Source: Monodelphis domestica (lineage: Eukaryota > Chordata > Mammalia > Didelphimorphia > Didelphidae). From it: a stretch of 64,000 bases of DNA. Made by a program: the position numbers and the translations under genes. The notes under the pieces were generated by a model that was not told the origin of the DNA, ran no database searches, and saw only the letters and a list, made by a program, of their open reading frames with translations. Shown in pieces: positions 45,735-57,900 of the stretch (within the stretch, counting starts at the first letter, position 1; every line of letters starts with the position of its first letter). Location: the NCBI RefSeq assembly GCF_027887165.1, contig NC_077232.1, forward strand, positions 18,616,755 through 18,680,754. Reading direction: 5' to 3'.

Positions 45735-48700
45735 GATCTAGATAAGGTCCCTGCTTCAACCCTAACTTTAGCTCTAGACATTGAAACATTTCACTCTAAG
45801 GTTTCATGCTGTGGTTTCAGCTTGTAGGTCTACTTCATTTAGTTATTTAATCATTCATCTAGTTTCTTTTGTGTTTCCTGAGGCTAAGTTGAATGGATGA
45901 TAGGAGTGGGCATCCCCAACCATATTGTCATTCATGCCATGGCAATGGACAGGAGTGACCACTCTGACACTAGGAACTTTTGACCACTTTGTCCAAGTGA
46001 CTATGGAGATGTTTCTATAATGCAGTCATGTGGTTCCTTAGCTTGGAATTTAAGGGTAAAACCTTGAATTTAAAATTCTTGACTAACACTCTTCTTTGGT
46101 GTTCTAGCCAACTTACTCCATAGAAAATCAGGTAGGTTTTAGGGATACCCAGTCTTAGAATATAGAGCTTATGTAGACAAAAACAAAGCATAGTGGAAAC
46201 ATATTTAGACCTGGAAGCAGGAAGAATTAGAAAAAAAAAGAAAAAAAAACTTCTCTATCTAATCCACCATTTTCCCACTGGTAAGTCAATTAGCTTCTTA
46301 CATTTCCTCGTATTGAAAATATGCAAATATTTGTGGTACACATCTCTTAGAGTTGTTTTATGGCTCCCATAAAATTCTGCGTGTATATTGTTATACAAAT
46401 GATCTATAAATATCTCCTACACATTTTAAAGTTCCTCATCCTTCAGTAACTGAAGGAGCCATTTGAACGATGATTTACTGTGCAAGTTTTCTCTCTTCTC
46501 ATCTGAATATCCTGAGAACTGTGTAAGATTATTAATATTATTAACCTCCCTTTTATAGATGAATAACTTTAGGTTGATTGATTTAAGTGAATTTTCCATA
46601 GATATATTATTAATAAGGATCTGAAGTGTGATTTAAATCCAGGAAGACTCATGGGGCTGACAGGCATTGGGTTATATATGTATCATTGTTCAAAGCCTAT
46701 TTTTGTTTCATGCATATTTGCAGTGGAGTGATCTTTCAACATAAAAACCGAAATCATATCCATATTGAGCTACATGATCAATGCTATGATTTTCTTCTGA
46801 GTTTCTGTTCCCACAGTTCTTTCTCTGGATGTGGATAGCATTCTTTCTCATGATCCTTCTATTTCTAAATATTATTATTTCTAAAATGATTTCCCTATAT
46901 CAAACTTAATCTTGTTTCTTCTTAATGTTTACCTTTTCCCTTGGGGTTTTACCTTTGAATACAAGTAGGACAAGTCATAACTTTACATCATATTACAATC
47001 CTTCAGATACCTGAAAATAACTTGAATATCAACTCTTGTCCTGACACCCATATTTGATCTTTACTAGGTTAAATACCCACAGTTTATTCCATTAATTCTA
47101 AATAGTAAGATTAAAAAATAATTCTCCATTTTGAAATTTTCTAGCCAATGACCTTCCCAATGTGGAAAACAGAAAACTGAACACATTGCCTCGTGTTGAC
47201 TATGAAGGACCACATCTGTGTGCCTGGTTAAGGTTCTTTTTTCAATATAAGGTCAAATTACTTTTCTCTTTAGCCATATAGGTCACAAAGTCATGGTGGG
47301 GAACCAATGTATTTAAAGTACTTTGTGAAATTTAAAGAGGCAGCTCTTGTATGTTGGATAGAGCTGGGTGAATAGAATTAAGAAGTCCCAAATTGAAACT
47401 CATCTTCAGATATATATGAGGTGATCCTTGAAGAGTCATTTAATCTGTGTTTGCCTTTGTTTCCTCAACTTTAAAATCTATTTAATAATAGCACTTATAT
47501 CTCAGGGTCATTGTGAGAATCAAGTAAGATCATGTTAATAAAGTGCCTAGTATGATACTTGTCACATAACTGATACTATAGAAATATTCCTTTACTTCTC
47601 TTCACCAAAATAGATTCTAATTTTCATAATCTTTGGTATAAACTCCCTATTAACTGTCACTGTTTCATTATAAATGCAAAGATCATTGTCCTTGTCAGAA
47701 AATAGAAGCAAAATCCAAAGTCAATGAATCTATTTTCTCTCATTCTTTTCACCTTTTTCACCAACTTTGAGATTCAGATGATTTCCTTAGTAGAGTATCT
47801 TTTGTTTCCTTAAAAGACCAGCTCATCACTCCCCTTCTTTTCTTATCTTTAGCTTTCTATGGTCCCCTCACCTGATCTTGAGCTCTATCACACCTCTTAT
47901 TATATTTCTAGAAAGTAAGATCTCCTTTTTCACTCATCTTTTGTCACATGCTATTTTGGGTTATTGCTGATTTTCTTTTCATATCTAAGTCTGCCTAATT
48001 GATTTTTTGCCTCCAAAATTTCATTCTTGACATTATTTGGTACTTTTGTGTTTGAACACCCCATAGAATTAGTCAAAAAATTGTATTTTATTTTACCTCT
48101 GGCATGTGGGGATTTGAGTACCCAAACCTAATGTGAATGTCTTAACAATTGCTAGTTTTTCTTTCTTTATCTATTTCAAACTTTAGGATAACTTAACAAA
48201 TTTCCTCTCATTCCTCCAACATTACTAGAGCTGGGTGAGGGTTAGGGTGAGGGTTAGAGTTACCTTAACCCTAAATCAAATTTATTTTGATCCTACTCAA
48301 CAATTCCTCATCCCTTGTTAGAATCAAATACAAAATGGAATTTCCATATATTATTCCTTCTCTTTTGAACTTCTAATGGATCAAAATTACATCATCATAA
48401 GGAAATCAACAAGAAATAATAAAATATGGCTCCTGGCCAACTGTAATTTGAGGTAGACAACTTCTGAGAAACCATCCTGACTTGAGATTCTCTGATTTAA
48501 TTTTCTATATTTTCAAGATATAACTAGTTTTAGATAGCATGTGACAGTTCTACTTAGAACTATTAGGAAAACCTGTTCTAATATTTCATGGTAGTGAAGT
48601 TAAAAGAGGTATTCTACATATAAGTGACTAATGAATAACTTTTGGAGGACCTTCCAAACTATAATGTCTTATACTCAGGCGTGGGATGGAAAATGGATTT

Positions 48701-49764
48701 GTCTTATATACAAAGGACACCTTAACTTAGTTACCACTACCACTGGTCAATAGGTGAGTACCATTTGTGAATTGTCCAATATATGCCTGGCAATAGGCCA
48801 AGACTAGTGAATGTAAAAAATAAATTTAAATAGAGCCCCTACTCCCTAGGAAATCAAAATCTTAAGGCAAATGCAAATAAATGTATAAACAAGCTCTATC
48901 CAGGTTAAATTTGAGATAATCAATAGAGGGGAATTACTGGAATTGAGATGGATCAAGAAGCCTTTCTGGGGCTGGGGTCCTAGCTTCAAGGAGGTAAAAA
49001 GAAACATTGATGAATTCCCAGGGAACCAGAAGACCTTATACTGAATGAAAGGACAAAATGTTCCTTTTCTGTGACTGCCTTCTGCTTGCACAGTGGCTGG
49101 ATAGAATATTGAAAAAAGAACAGGCTATGTGAGGAAAATAAATTTAGAAATCCTACATTTATTGGGTGATATAACAGTGGTCCTTTGGGAAAAAAATTCA
49201 CAAAACTATGTAACTATTATCCACTAGTGGCTGTTCTTCTTCATGATCTAGTGACTTCAATTACCTGAACACATCTTAAAGCTCCAATAATTCTAGGACT
49301 AAGTAGGATCCCAATGAAATCTCAGCCAACTTTCTGTGATTATCTCCTCAGTTCACTGAGTCTCTTAATTTTCTTCATATTTAAATCCTTGATTTTCTCC
49401 TTTATTTTTTTAAATTTATTCTTCATTCAAGTGAAGCTTGTTCATAAGAAAAGGTTTAGCTGTTCAACTCTGACCTACGTGAAACTCGTTGTTGTGATGA
49501 TTTTCACTGGCAAAATGCATTTCCCTTTCCTGAAGTGACTAATTCCACTTTGGGTATTATAAGGGGGAGTACAATAAAAGAAAACTAAAGTGAAGGTAGT
49601 TCCATGGACTGAATCAAGATAGAAGAGTTCAAAATGAAACAGTATGAGCAAGTCTGGGGACCTTTTCTCACAAACCTTAAAGTAATACTCCAAAATGAAT
49701 ACTGGATACAAAGAACCAATAATAAATGGAGTGAAGCAATTTTCCCGTAGAAAACAACTTGAAA
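45735..49764. other. Upstream block resumed after the L1 piece
   Basis: The sequence restarts at a point equivalent to 3732 and continues, in line with 3732-7900, to the OR at 52103. The 2.3 kb equivalent to 3732-6054 is thus present twice in this unit (about 41790-44037 and 45735-47870). No gene is seen. The minus-strand frames around 48846-49201 correspond to 7084-7437 but are rearranged, so they are not taken as coding. Confidence 0.75.
48234..48278 (+). repeat. Diverged telomere-like motif
   Basis: It is the counterpart of 6396-6442, with 'gagggttagggtgagggtta' and a nearby 'ttaaccctaaat'. Confidence 0.6.
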
Positions 49765-50690
49765 AGTAGCCAGAGTGGGTCAGGGCCACAGGCTTGTGAG
49801 GGGAGCAAAGACCAGAGAAAGGCTGTACAGCCTATAGACAGGCTACCCCAATGAATAGTGCCAAGGCAACAGCAAATTTCCCCCAACACACATATATTGT
49901 TCCAAGTTCTAAAAGTGGGCCCAAGCCATGTTTGAGTCCATGAAATCCTGCAGGCAGATGATAGGAACAATTCAAATACCATGGAATTATACTCAGGACT
50001 ACATAGGACTTAACAGCTTCAACATTAATGTATATAAAGTATAGGTATATACTTGTATATACATGTATATACATATATATGTATATAAAATGTATATAAA
50101 GTCTGGAAATATAATATTCTAGAAGGCAAAAGAAATAGATTTACAAACTTAAATCACCCATCCAGCAAAACTGAGTATATTCTTTCAGGAGAAAATGGTC
50201 ATTTAATAAAATAGAGGATTTCTAAAGATTCCTGATGAAAAGTCCAGACCTAAACAGAAAGTTTGATATTCAAATAGAAAACTAAAGAGAAGCATAAACA
50301 GGTAAATAAGAAAGAAAAAAAATTAATAGATTCAATAAGGTCAAAATATTTATAGTCCTAAGTGGAAAGATTGTATCTGTAACCCTAAATTTTTTCTATC
50401 AGTATTAGAGCAGTTGGAAAGAAAATGCATAGACAAAGGAAATGGAAGTAAGCTGACTAGGATGACACAATATGCAAAAATTATAGTGGTGAAAAATGTA
50501 TTAATCTGAGTGGAAAAGGGAGTGGAGGAGTGGGTAAATTATGTTCTTTAAAGAGGTGCAAAAATATTACAATGGAGGGCAATATGAGGGTGATGACAGG
50601 CAATGTTTAAACTTTACTCTCATTGTGATTGGCTCAGTACAAGTAACAACAATACTTATTTTGATATAGAATCCTACCTGACCCTTTGTA
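49765..50690 (+). repeat. L1-like element remnant with ORF1-tail similarity
   Basis: The part around 50140-50300 ('cagcaaaactgagtat', 'aaagtccagacctaaacag', 'gaagcataaacaggtaaa') is laid out like the end of the L1 ORF1 at 45308-45450. The stretch 50310-50690 recurs at 18977-19361. It is decayed; the exact family is not certain. Confidence 0.5.
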
Positions 50691-51164
50691 GGAATTGAAA
50701 TAATATTTCTACCCACATATATATTATATGAAGTTTATTAGAAAGCATAGGTAATCCTTCCTTTAAATAACCTGACCATGTGTTGCCTGGCTTGTTTCCC
50801 TTCACCTACCTTCTCTGTTCCAACTTCTTCCTTCTTCATTCTTGTCTCACTTCTCCCTCCCCTCAAGACCAAGGCCTTCACTTTTATTGATGTACAACAT
50901 GTACATGGGTGCAAACCTTGCATACAGGTCAAGTTACTGAGGAGGGGGAGGGAATGAATTTACTTGATACACCTTCAAAGAAGTAGGAGGGAAACCATAT
51001 ATTAGAGCATAAAATGCAAAAAAAATCTAAAATGAAAAAATGTGTCCTTTTCATATGATAAAACAATAAAATTATAATCATTAAGATCCTATAAAACACA
51101 AATAAAAATTAATTTGAAAATAAAGTAAACAAAATTTTATATGGGTGTGTCAAATAACAAAATA
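50691..51164. other. Conserved upstream segment of the fourth OR
   Basis: It aligns with 8346-8785, including the pyrimidine-rich stretch (50770-50880) and the purine-rich 'gaggagggggagggaatgaa'. It is unidentified and holds no gene. Confidence 0.5.
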
Positions 51165-51860
51165 GTGAAAAAGTGATAAATGTTGAAAAGGATGTGGCAA
51201 AACTGAGACTCTAATACATTCTTAGAGGAGTTGTGAACTGATCCAACCATTCAGGAGGACAATTTGTAACTAAGCCCAAAGGTCTATAAAACTGTACATG
51301 CCCATTGATCACTACTGGGTCTATATAAAAAAAAGATCATAAAAAGGTAAAGGAGCTACTTGTAGAAATATATTTAAAGCAGCTCTGTTTTGGGTGGCAA
51401 AGAATTGGAAATTAAAGGGTTGTCCATCATTTGGGGAATGGCTGAACAAATTGTGTCATATGTTGGCAATGTGGTACTATTGAGTTGTAAGACTTTGCTA
51501 TGCTCAGCAATATCATCATATGGGAAAATTCTGAGAGATACATGACAAAGAATGCTATCCACCTCCAGAAAAAGAACAGTTAGAGGTTCATATAGATCAA
51601 AACATACTATTTTTCACATTATTGTTTTATTCTAGAGAATGGGTTTTATATGAGTTTTTTTAAACAATGACTAATATGGAAAACTGTTTTGCATGAAAAC
51701 ATATATGTATATAACCCAAATCAAATTGCTTACCATCTCTGAGAGTGGGGAAGGGAGGAAGCCAATTTGGCTTTTTTATTTTAGTAAATGTACATTGAAA
51801 ATTATTACTACTGTAATTCAGAAAATTAAATATTTCTGAGAAAAAAGTTGAAGAGTACAT
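51165..51860 (+). mobile_element. Old L1 3' end in front of the fourth OR
   Basis: It is the counterpart of 8786-9605 ('gatgtggcaaaactgagact', 'gatccaaccattcaggagga'), with a deletion of about 120 bases near 51490 compared with the first copy. Confidence 0.75.
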
Positions 51861-52077
51861 GAAAAGAGAGAGTACATGAAGTACTCCCTCTGAGAAACTT
51901 GATGAGTTAATTTGGAATAACTGGAGTAATTGCTTTGACAACTACCTAAATACTCTCAGTCACTTTATTCTCCATTTCTATCTTTAACATTAGATATTTT
52001 TATGACTATGTTTTATGTCTTGGAGTAATTCAACATGAAATGTTAATAGTTCTGATGGTTACTCCTTTTCCTTTCAG
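51861..52077 (+). promoter_or_regulatory. 3' end of OR intron with splice acceptor
   Basis: The tract 'actccttttcctttcag' ends in AG at 52076-52077, 25 bases before the ATG. An ATG at 52095 inside the exon is out of frame with the receptor and makes a 9-codon upstream frame that overlaps the start. In the other copies the matching ATG is in frame. Confidence 0.65.
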
Positions 52078-52102
52078 AATAACATCACTCTGAAATGACA
52101 AT

Positions 52103-53046
52103 ATGGAGAACAGATCCAAGGTGAATTCATTCATCCTTTTAGGATTAACAGAGACCCCAGTGTTTCAGGGTTCTCTGTTCATAATAGTCAGCCTCATCTA
52201 TCTCATCACCCTGGTAGGGAACCTGGGAATGGTAGCTCTGATTTCCCATGATTCCTGCCTCCATACTCCTATGTACTTTTTCCTCAGGAATCTATCTCTG
52301 GTAGATTTTGGACTTTCCTCAACTATTATTCCCAAGGTGATGACTGGGCTCCTCACAGGGGACATGGTCATCTCTTATAATGGATGTGCTACTCAGTTGT
52401 TCTTCTTTGTGGCTTTTGCTGGTATTGAAAGTTTTCTTTTAGCCTTCATGGCCTATGATCGCCATGCAGCTGTGTGTAGACCCCTACATTATGCCACTAC
52501 TATGACTTCAAAAATGTATGTATATATGGCCAGTGGGGGTCACATCTGTGGCTTTCTTACTTCCTCCATCATCATAGGAAATATTTTTAGTCTTTCCTTC
52601 TGCAGGTCCAATATAGTCCATCACTTTTTCTGTGATATTCCCCCTCTCTTGGTTCTCTCTTGCTCTGAAATTCACATCACTGAATCAATAATCTTTATTT
52701 TAGGATCATTAAATGGATCCTTCTCATTTCTCGTTATATTTTCTCTTATTTATTAATATTCATCACAATCCTGAAGATCCGTTCTGCTAATGGGCGTCAA
52801 AAAGCTTTTTCCACCTGTGCTTCCCATCTCACTGCAGTGTTCATATTTTATGGGACGTGCACTTTCATGTACTTTCAACCCAGCTCAAGCTATTCAATGG
52901 ACTCTGACAAAATGGTGTCAGTATTCTACACCATGGTTATCCCTATGTTGAATCCTCTCATCTATAGTCTAAGAAACAAAGAAGTTAAGAATGCTTTCAG
53001 AAAAGCTATAAGAAGACAATGCCTTCAATTTGATTATGCTTTTTAA
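52103..53046 (+). pseudogene. Olfactory receptor, OR5B-like, with one single-base frameshift
   Basis: It is full-length but for one lesion. The T run at 52739-52742 has one T fewer than in the intact relatives, shifting the frame at about codon 213 in TM5 and giving a stop after 217 codons. The following 300 bases stay fully open in the other frame, through [10 protein letters not shown]-type and [12 protein letters not shown] sequence, to a proper stop at 53044-53046. Hallmarks before the shift are intact: NRS at Asn3, LHTPMYFFLRNLS, MAYDRH and the loop-2 cysteines. Nearest relative: the OR at 9835. A lone homopolymer change suggests a very recent or segregating loss, or a sequencing error; in the latter case it is a working gene. 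Confidence 0.9.
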
Positions 53047-53262
53047 CTGGAGAAAAAAATAAACCTACAACTTCTTTCCTTTGTGATCCATTCTCCAATA
53101 AGTCTATTTTTCTTATTCACACAGAAGTGTAATCCATATTTTCCCACAAGTAGCATCATGTAGGAGCAAATGTCATACACATGGAATAGAAAATATATTA
53201 TTTACATTCTGTCAGACACTTTTATATTGTGTCACCATAGGGCCACACTGTGTAACCTAAAG

Positions 53263-53498
53263 AAGTTAGGCAACACAAGGGATAGAACAATGGATCTGGA
53301 ATCAGGAATATCTGAATTCAAATCTGGCCACAGACACTTAATAGTTTTATGATCCAAACAAGTCACTTAACCTTATTTTCCTCAACATCTTCTTCTGAAA
53401 AAACAGGTAGAGATGGATATACCAAACCAGTCCAGTTTCTTTGCCCAGAAAACTTCTCATGAGTTCCTGAAGTATTAAAAAGAAATAAAAAATGAATT
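53263..53498 (+). repeat. CORE-SINE downstream of the fourth OR
   Basis: It is the counterpart of the SINE at 10995-11230: 'gttaggcaacacaaggga', 'tctggaatcaggaatatctg', 'caagtcacttaacctta'. Confidence 0.85.
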
Positions 53499-53606
53499 AC
53501 AATAACCTTAATCAAGTCACTTAAAATCTGAGCCTCAGTTTCCTAATGTTTAAAGGGCCTTAAGAGAGATTCATAATATTGCTTTATGGAATGAATCATA
53601 TCTGTG

Positions 53607-53615
53607 TACACACAC

Positions 53616-53659
<44 letters not shown>
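53607..53659 (+). repeat. (CA)n microsatellite, about 26 units
   Basis: A near-pure CA run with one CG interruption. The same site holds about 11 units at 20092 and a short CA-rich run near 11345, so the locus has expanded in this unit. Confidence 0.95.
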
Positions 53660-53661
<2 letters not shown>

Positions 53662-55599
53662 ATGTATACATCTAGATGCCTCTAAACATGTATTGTACAC
53701 AACTCATGCTATAGAAATTCTAGCCATTATTCTTTTAAAGGAGGATGAGAAGCTACTTAACTTTTGAATGGTATAGTACTTGAAGAGCAAAGTCACTAAG
53801 TTGTTTGGAAATTGTAATATTACCCCCCTCAACCACAGCTGTGATTCTAAATGCTTAATAACAAGCTCTTCAGAAAAAAATATATGACAACAGTTTAAAT
53901 ATTAAGCCTCATTATTATATTTTCTAATGCTATGCAAAGTTTGATCAACAAAACAATTATTTCTTGACTCATAGCATTACTGATTTCTACACTTTTTACA
54001 CTCACATACAATATCTAATTATCTCTTATTGAGCCAGTTAAAGCTGGATCCAAAACACTCCTACAGTAAGGCTAACATTTAGGAATGAATATAAATTACA
54101 AACTCATCCTTAATGGCTGGAAATAAATTTGAAAGCTAATGGGGTAGAAAGAGGTCTTTCATTGTAATATCAGTGTAGCATCCTGATGCCAACCTCAATA
54201 GAAATTCAATTTTAACTAATAGGTTCTTTAGGTACTTCACATGTTTCTGTGTTTGAATATGGATTCCTGTGAATTTTTCTTTAACATATTTTGATTTTTC
54301 TGTGGGAAGAGATAAAGGCTTTCCACTATTTGTCAAGTTCCATTATTTTATATGAGCTGGAGACCTAAATTAGGAGAAATATAAGAATTATTCCCTCATA
54401 ATGACCTTAGGTTCTGTGGTCAATATTTAGGAGCATAATTTTTGTGGATAAGATCCGAATTATGCACCATCAAAACAAATTTCCTGACCAGCTGCCACTA
54501 TAAAGATAGGATGTTAGCCTAGCTGAAGCAATAAGGTCACTTAATGAAGAGAAAGAAGGCAGCAGATAGCAGATATATCAAATCACCATAATCACTATCT
54601 TCAACACCATCAGATCTTAGAAACTCTTGGAGATGGCTACTATTTGCCATCATAATTGCAAAACGTAGCTCATGTGGAGAAAAGAACTACCAACTACTAT
54701 TAATAAATAATAAGAACAACAACTCATATTTACATGGCACCTACTTTGTGCCAGGCACTTTGCTGTGTACTTTATAAACATTAACTCATTTGATTCTCAC
54801 AGCATCCCTGGAACATGAGTGCTCTCTGGGAGAATGAGAAACTATTTCCCTCAGCACCAGGACTAATGACAAAACAATTATCGCTGAAAGGAATTAAGGG
54901 ACATAGGAATAGTGGAAACCCTGAGGCTATCTACCCTGCTTTCAGAACATCCCTTGAAGCCATTATCCAGGGGGAGTAGCTCTTCTGGAGATGCAATATG
55001 GTAACTGTTTATCCAGATTCTGTACTCCTTACCTTCTCTGTAACTAGTACTACTGAAGACCTGATGAAAAAACATTCATGCTACCAAAGATATTGACCAC
55101 TTTCAAATTGTTGACAATTAGAAAGTGATATGTTTTTTAATCAATGAAATGAAAAAAAGCTTATTAATATAAATGAAAATGATACTAAAGAATATGTATC
55201 ACCATGCGCTCTAGTAAAGCAGTCTAGTCCATTATATGACATTTGCATCCAAAAAGTCCAATGTCTTTTTCTTGATTCAATCTTAGCCCTTGAGGGAGGG
55301 GATGTTTTTTTTTCAATGTTCAACCCCAGAATTTGTCACAGTACTTTGCATATGGTAGGACCTAATAAATGTTTTTTTTTTTATCATGCACTTATTTATT
55401 ATTACTTTTTATTGTTGTGAATACAACACAAGGTAGTCACATGATTCTCTTCAATCAACACTATAGGCTCTGCTGTTCAGGAATGTTACAATTACTATTG
55501 CCAAGAGAGAATATTAAAGTTATGAAAAATGTGCATTTTTGCAAGTTTTTGCAAAACAAATTTTGCACATCAATTCATTGATATCCCCTCAATTTCCAA
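53660..55599. other. Downstream flank of the fourth OR
   Basis: It aligns with 11365-13299 and carries the same MIR-like SINE (about 54715-54850). No gene is seen. Confidence 0.75.
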
Positions 55600-55800
55600 T
55601 CCATTACCACCAGAAAGATAGCCATCTTCCAATTGATAAATGTACAAAAGATGTAAACAAATAATTTTTGGATGAAGAAATCAAAGTCATATGTAGAATT
55701 ATTAAAAAAGTGGTCTAAATCATTTCATCAGAGAAATATAGACCAAAACAATTCTGAGACAGTATCATACCCAAGTTAGCTAAAATGAAAAATGAGCAAA
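55600..55800 (+). mobile_element. Old L1 ORF2 fragment at the unit boundary
   Basis: It resembles the part of L1 ORF2 preceding the conserved REMQIK region ('ccatcttccaattgataaat', 'tttcatcagagaaatata'). It lies exactly where the OR downstream flank ends and the next upstream block begins, comparable to 13300 in unit 1. Confidence 0.6.
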
Positions 55801-55814
55801 ATTACAAATGTTCA

Positions 55815-57900
55815 ATATAGAAACACTTTCTAACATAATCATTAAGCTCAATAGATTCAGTGAAGGCTATCCCATAGACTGCTTTTCTGTCTTGGGTGTT
55901 ATGTATTTTTTTATTCCACAGAGACAAATATGAACACCTCAGATAACAGAAGAAGACTACAGTTATTACTAGATGCGTAATGAGAAGCCAAAAAGACATG
56001 CAAGCATTCTAATAGAAAATAAGGGTGAAAAATTTGTTTATAATAGGACTGTGGGTTATGGTCCTCATAAAAGATCCAGGAAATATAGTGAGGTGTCAGG
56101 GACATCTACAGAGTCACAATATGGGACAGCTTAGAGCTGTCAGAGAATAGCTACAGAGTCGCAAGAAAGCAAGACTGGAACATTATCACAGAAAGGATAA
56201 TGAACGTTTATTGTAAGCAGAACACCAGATTTAAAGCTCTTCTTGAGAGACACAATCTATCATTCCCAATCCTCCCCAGAATGTGAACAGGGGAGTTAAC
56301 CCATTCTCAGGATTTCTTGGAACTGTTTATGCAGCCTTGAACTGAGATCTATGTTTTGGCGTACTCAGCAGGAATGGTATGTCACAAACACATGGGAAAA
56401 GGAACTCTATTCCATGAGGTCATGAATGGTTCACTGCAGTGAGGCATTCAGAATACATTCAGATATTTCAGTGGTTAGATTAATGAGCTCTGATATAATT
56501 TGGTTAAAACTTTCATTAAGGAAGAGGTTTCAATAATCTACAGTGGTTTTATTGATGTATTCTTTTTTCTCCTTTGAAAAAATAAGACCCCATATATTGG
56601 AATCAACCAATATTTAGCCAATGAAGGGAATAATGAAGGGTAATGATTGACTAGACAGAAATAAAATGTAGTAGCTATATTTATAAGTTTATTAAGTAAT
56701 CTGAATACAATGTATTTAGCTGTTTTCTCTGTAGTCTCATTTTAGTTGACATTCCTATAACTTCTTATAACCTACTAAACCTTCACTTTGCAATAGGATG
56801 TTGTCCTATTCAGGCAAAGGACCTCTGTAACATGCCACTCATCACTGGTAAGGTGAATATCCTCCACAAAGAAATCTTGTATACCATAGGACTCAGTAAT
56901 GGGAAATTGAATCCTCTAATGTAAGGTCTATTCTGTTGTCCTATTCAGGCAGAAGGGAGACTAAATAGAATGAAGATTTCCAGAGTACCACTGATCTTCA
57001 GGAACATAGTAGGATATCATTATGAGTGGACAAAGATTCAGGTTTCACTTGAGAATAATGAATCCAGCAATCTTTTTGACTAAAATTAATTAATGGAGTG
57101 ATCAGGAAAACTTGGAAAGAGCTTTCCCAAGCAGGCTGCAATCCACTGGGATGTTGAAAATTCTTAATGTAAATGTAATAACCTGGTTTGAAATTATGCA
57201 ATGAGAAATCTATAGGCCTACTCTGTACCATTACTCTGATTCATTATAATTCTTTAAGCCTGCTTTGTGATTCCCTTATGCATGTGGTTATAGCCAAATC
57301 CACTTCCAAATGGAGGTATATGCTGGTGAAAAAGATTTTTTTTAATTTAAAAGGAAGATGACCAAACATTTCATAAGGGGATGTATAACAGTCTCCATTA
57401 GGGCTGCTCATCAAATAAAAAAAAAGCCAAAGGCAAAACATTGATTTTTTTTTTTTGCACAGTTTTCCAATCTCTTTAACGCTTTATTCATACTCACTTT
57501 CTTTCATGAAGACTGAGGATATTAAGGGATATGAAACCTTGGTTTAATTCCCAAACTGGCATAAACTATAGACAGGTTAGTATCTGTATGATGAGAGCCA
57601 CAATCAGAATCTATTTGAACAGAAGGTCCACACTTTGGAACAATTTCTTTTAATTTGTCAGAAAGGATCCATCTCCTTTTGAATTTGAAAAAGACTCCAT
57701 CCATCCAATTATTTGGTGAACATTAACAAGGTAATGACTTAAATTTCCCACTTTAGAAATACTGAGGAAAACAATATTATTGAAGTGTTGATAAGGGAGA
57801 GGATGACCACCATTTTTTCTTAAGAATTTTGGTTAAAATAACAAGTACCTCTTTTGTGAAGGAGCCAGAATAGTTACACATTTTAGAGTTAGAATGGTTT
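55815..57900 (-). mobile_element. Class I ERV fossil, antisense env and pol (integrase)
   Basis: It is the most extensive copy of the retroviral fossil in the window. On the minus strand, 56998-57231 shows the end of a gammaretroviral integrase (a KPG...YIKNF pattern and a WIHYSQVKP pattern). 57244-57704 resembles the integrase core and the SPYE-type region after it, and 55815-56500 corresponds to env. Order and orientation agree with one antisense provirus. It is broken by many lesions and interrupted by a later solo LTR (56094-56438). It predates the OR unit duplications. Confidence 0.65.
56094..56438. mobile_element. Solo LTR inserted into the older ERV fossil
   Basis: This 345-base insert begins TG and ends CA and is flanked by the perfect 6-base duplication GTGAGG (56088-56093 and 56439-56444). 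The empty site is seen in the paralogous blocks near 1550-1560 and 39615-39625. A 6-base duplication is typical of class II (betaretrovirus-like) elements. It is a unit-specific, later insertion and contains no internal viral region. Confidence 0.85.

Noticed and set aside
53579-53767. Open frame with a threonine-histidine repeat
   Set aside because: It is only the translation of the CA microsatellite.
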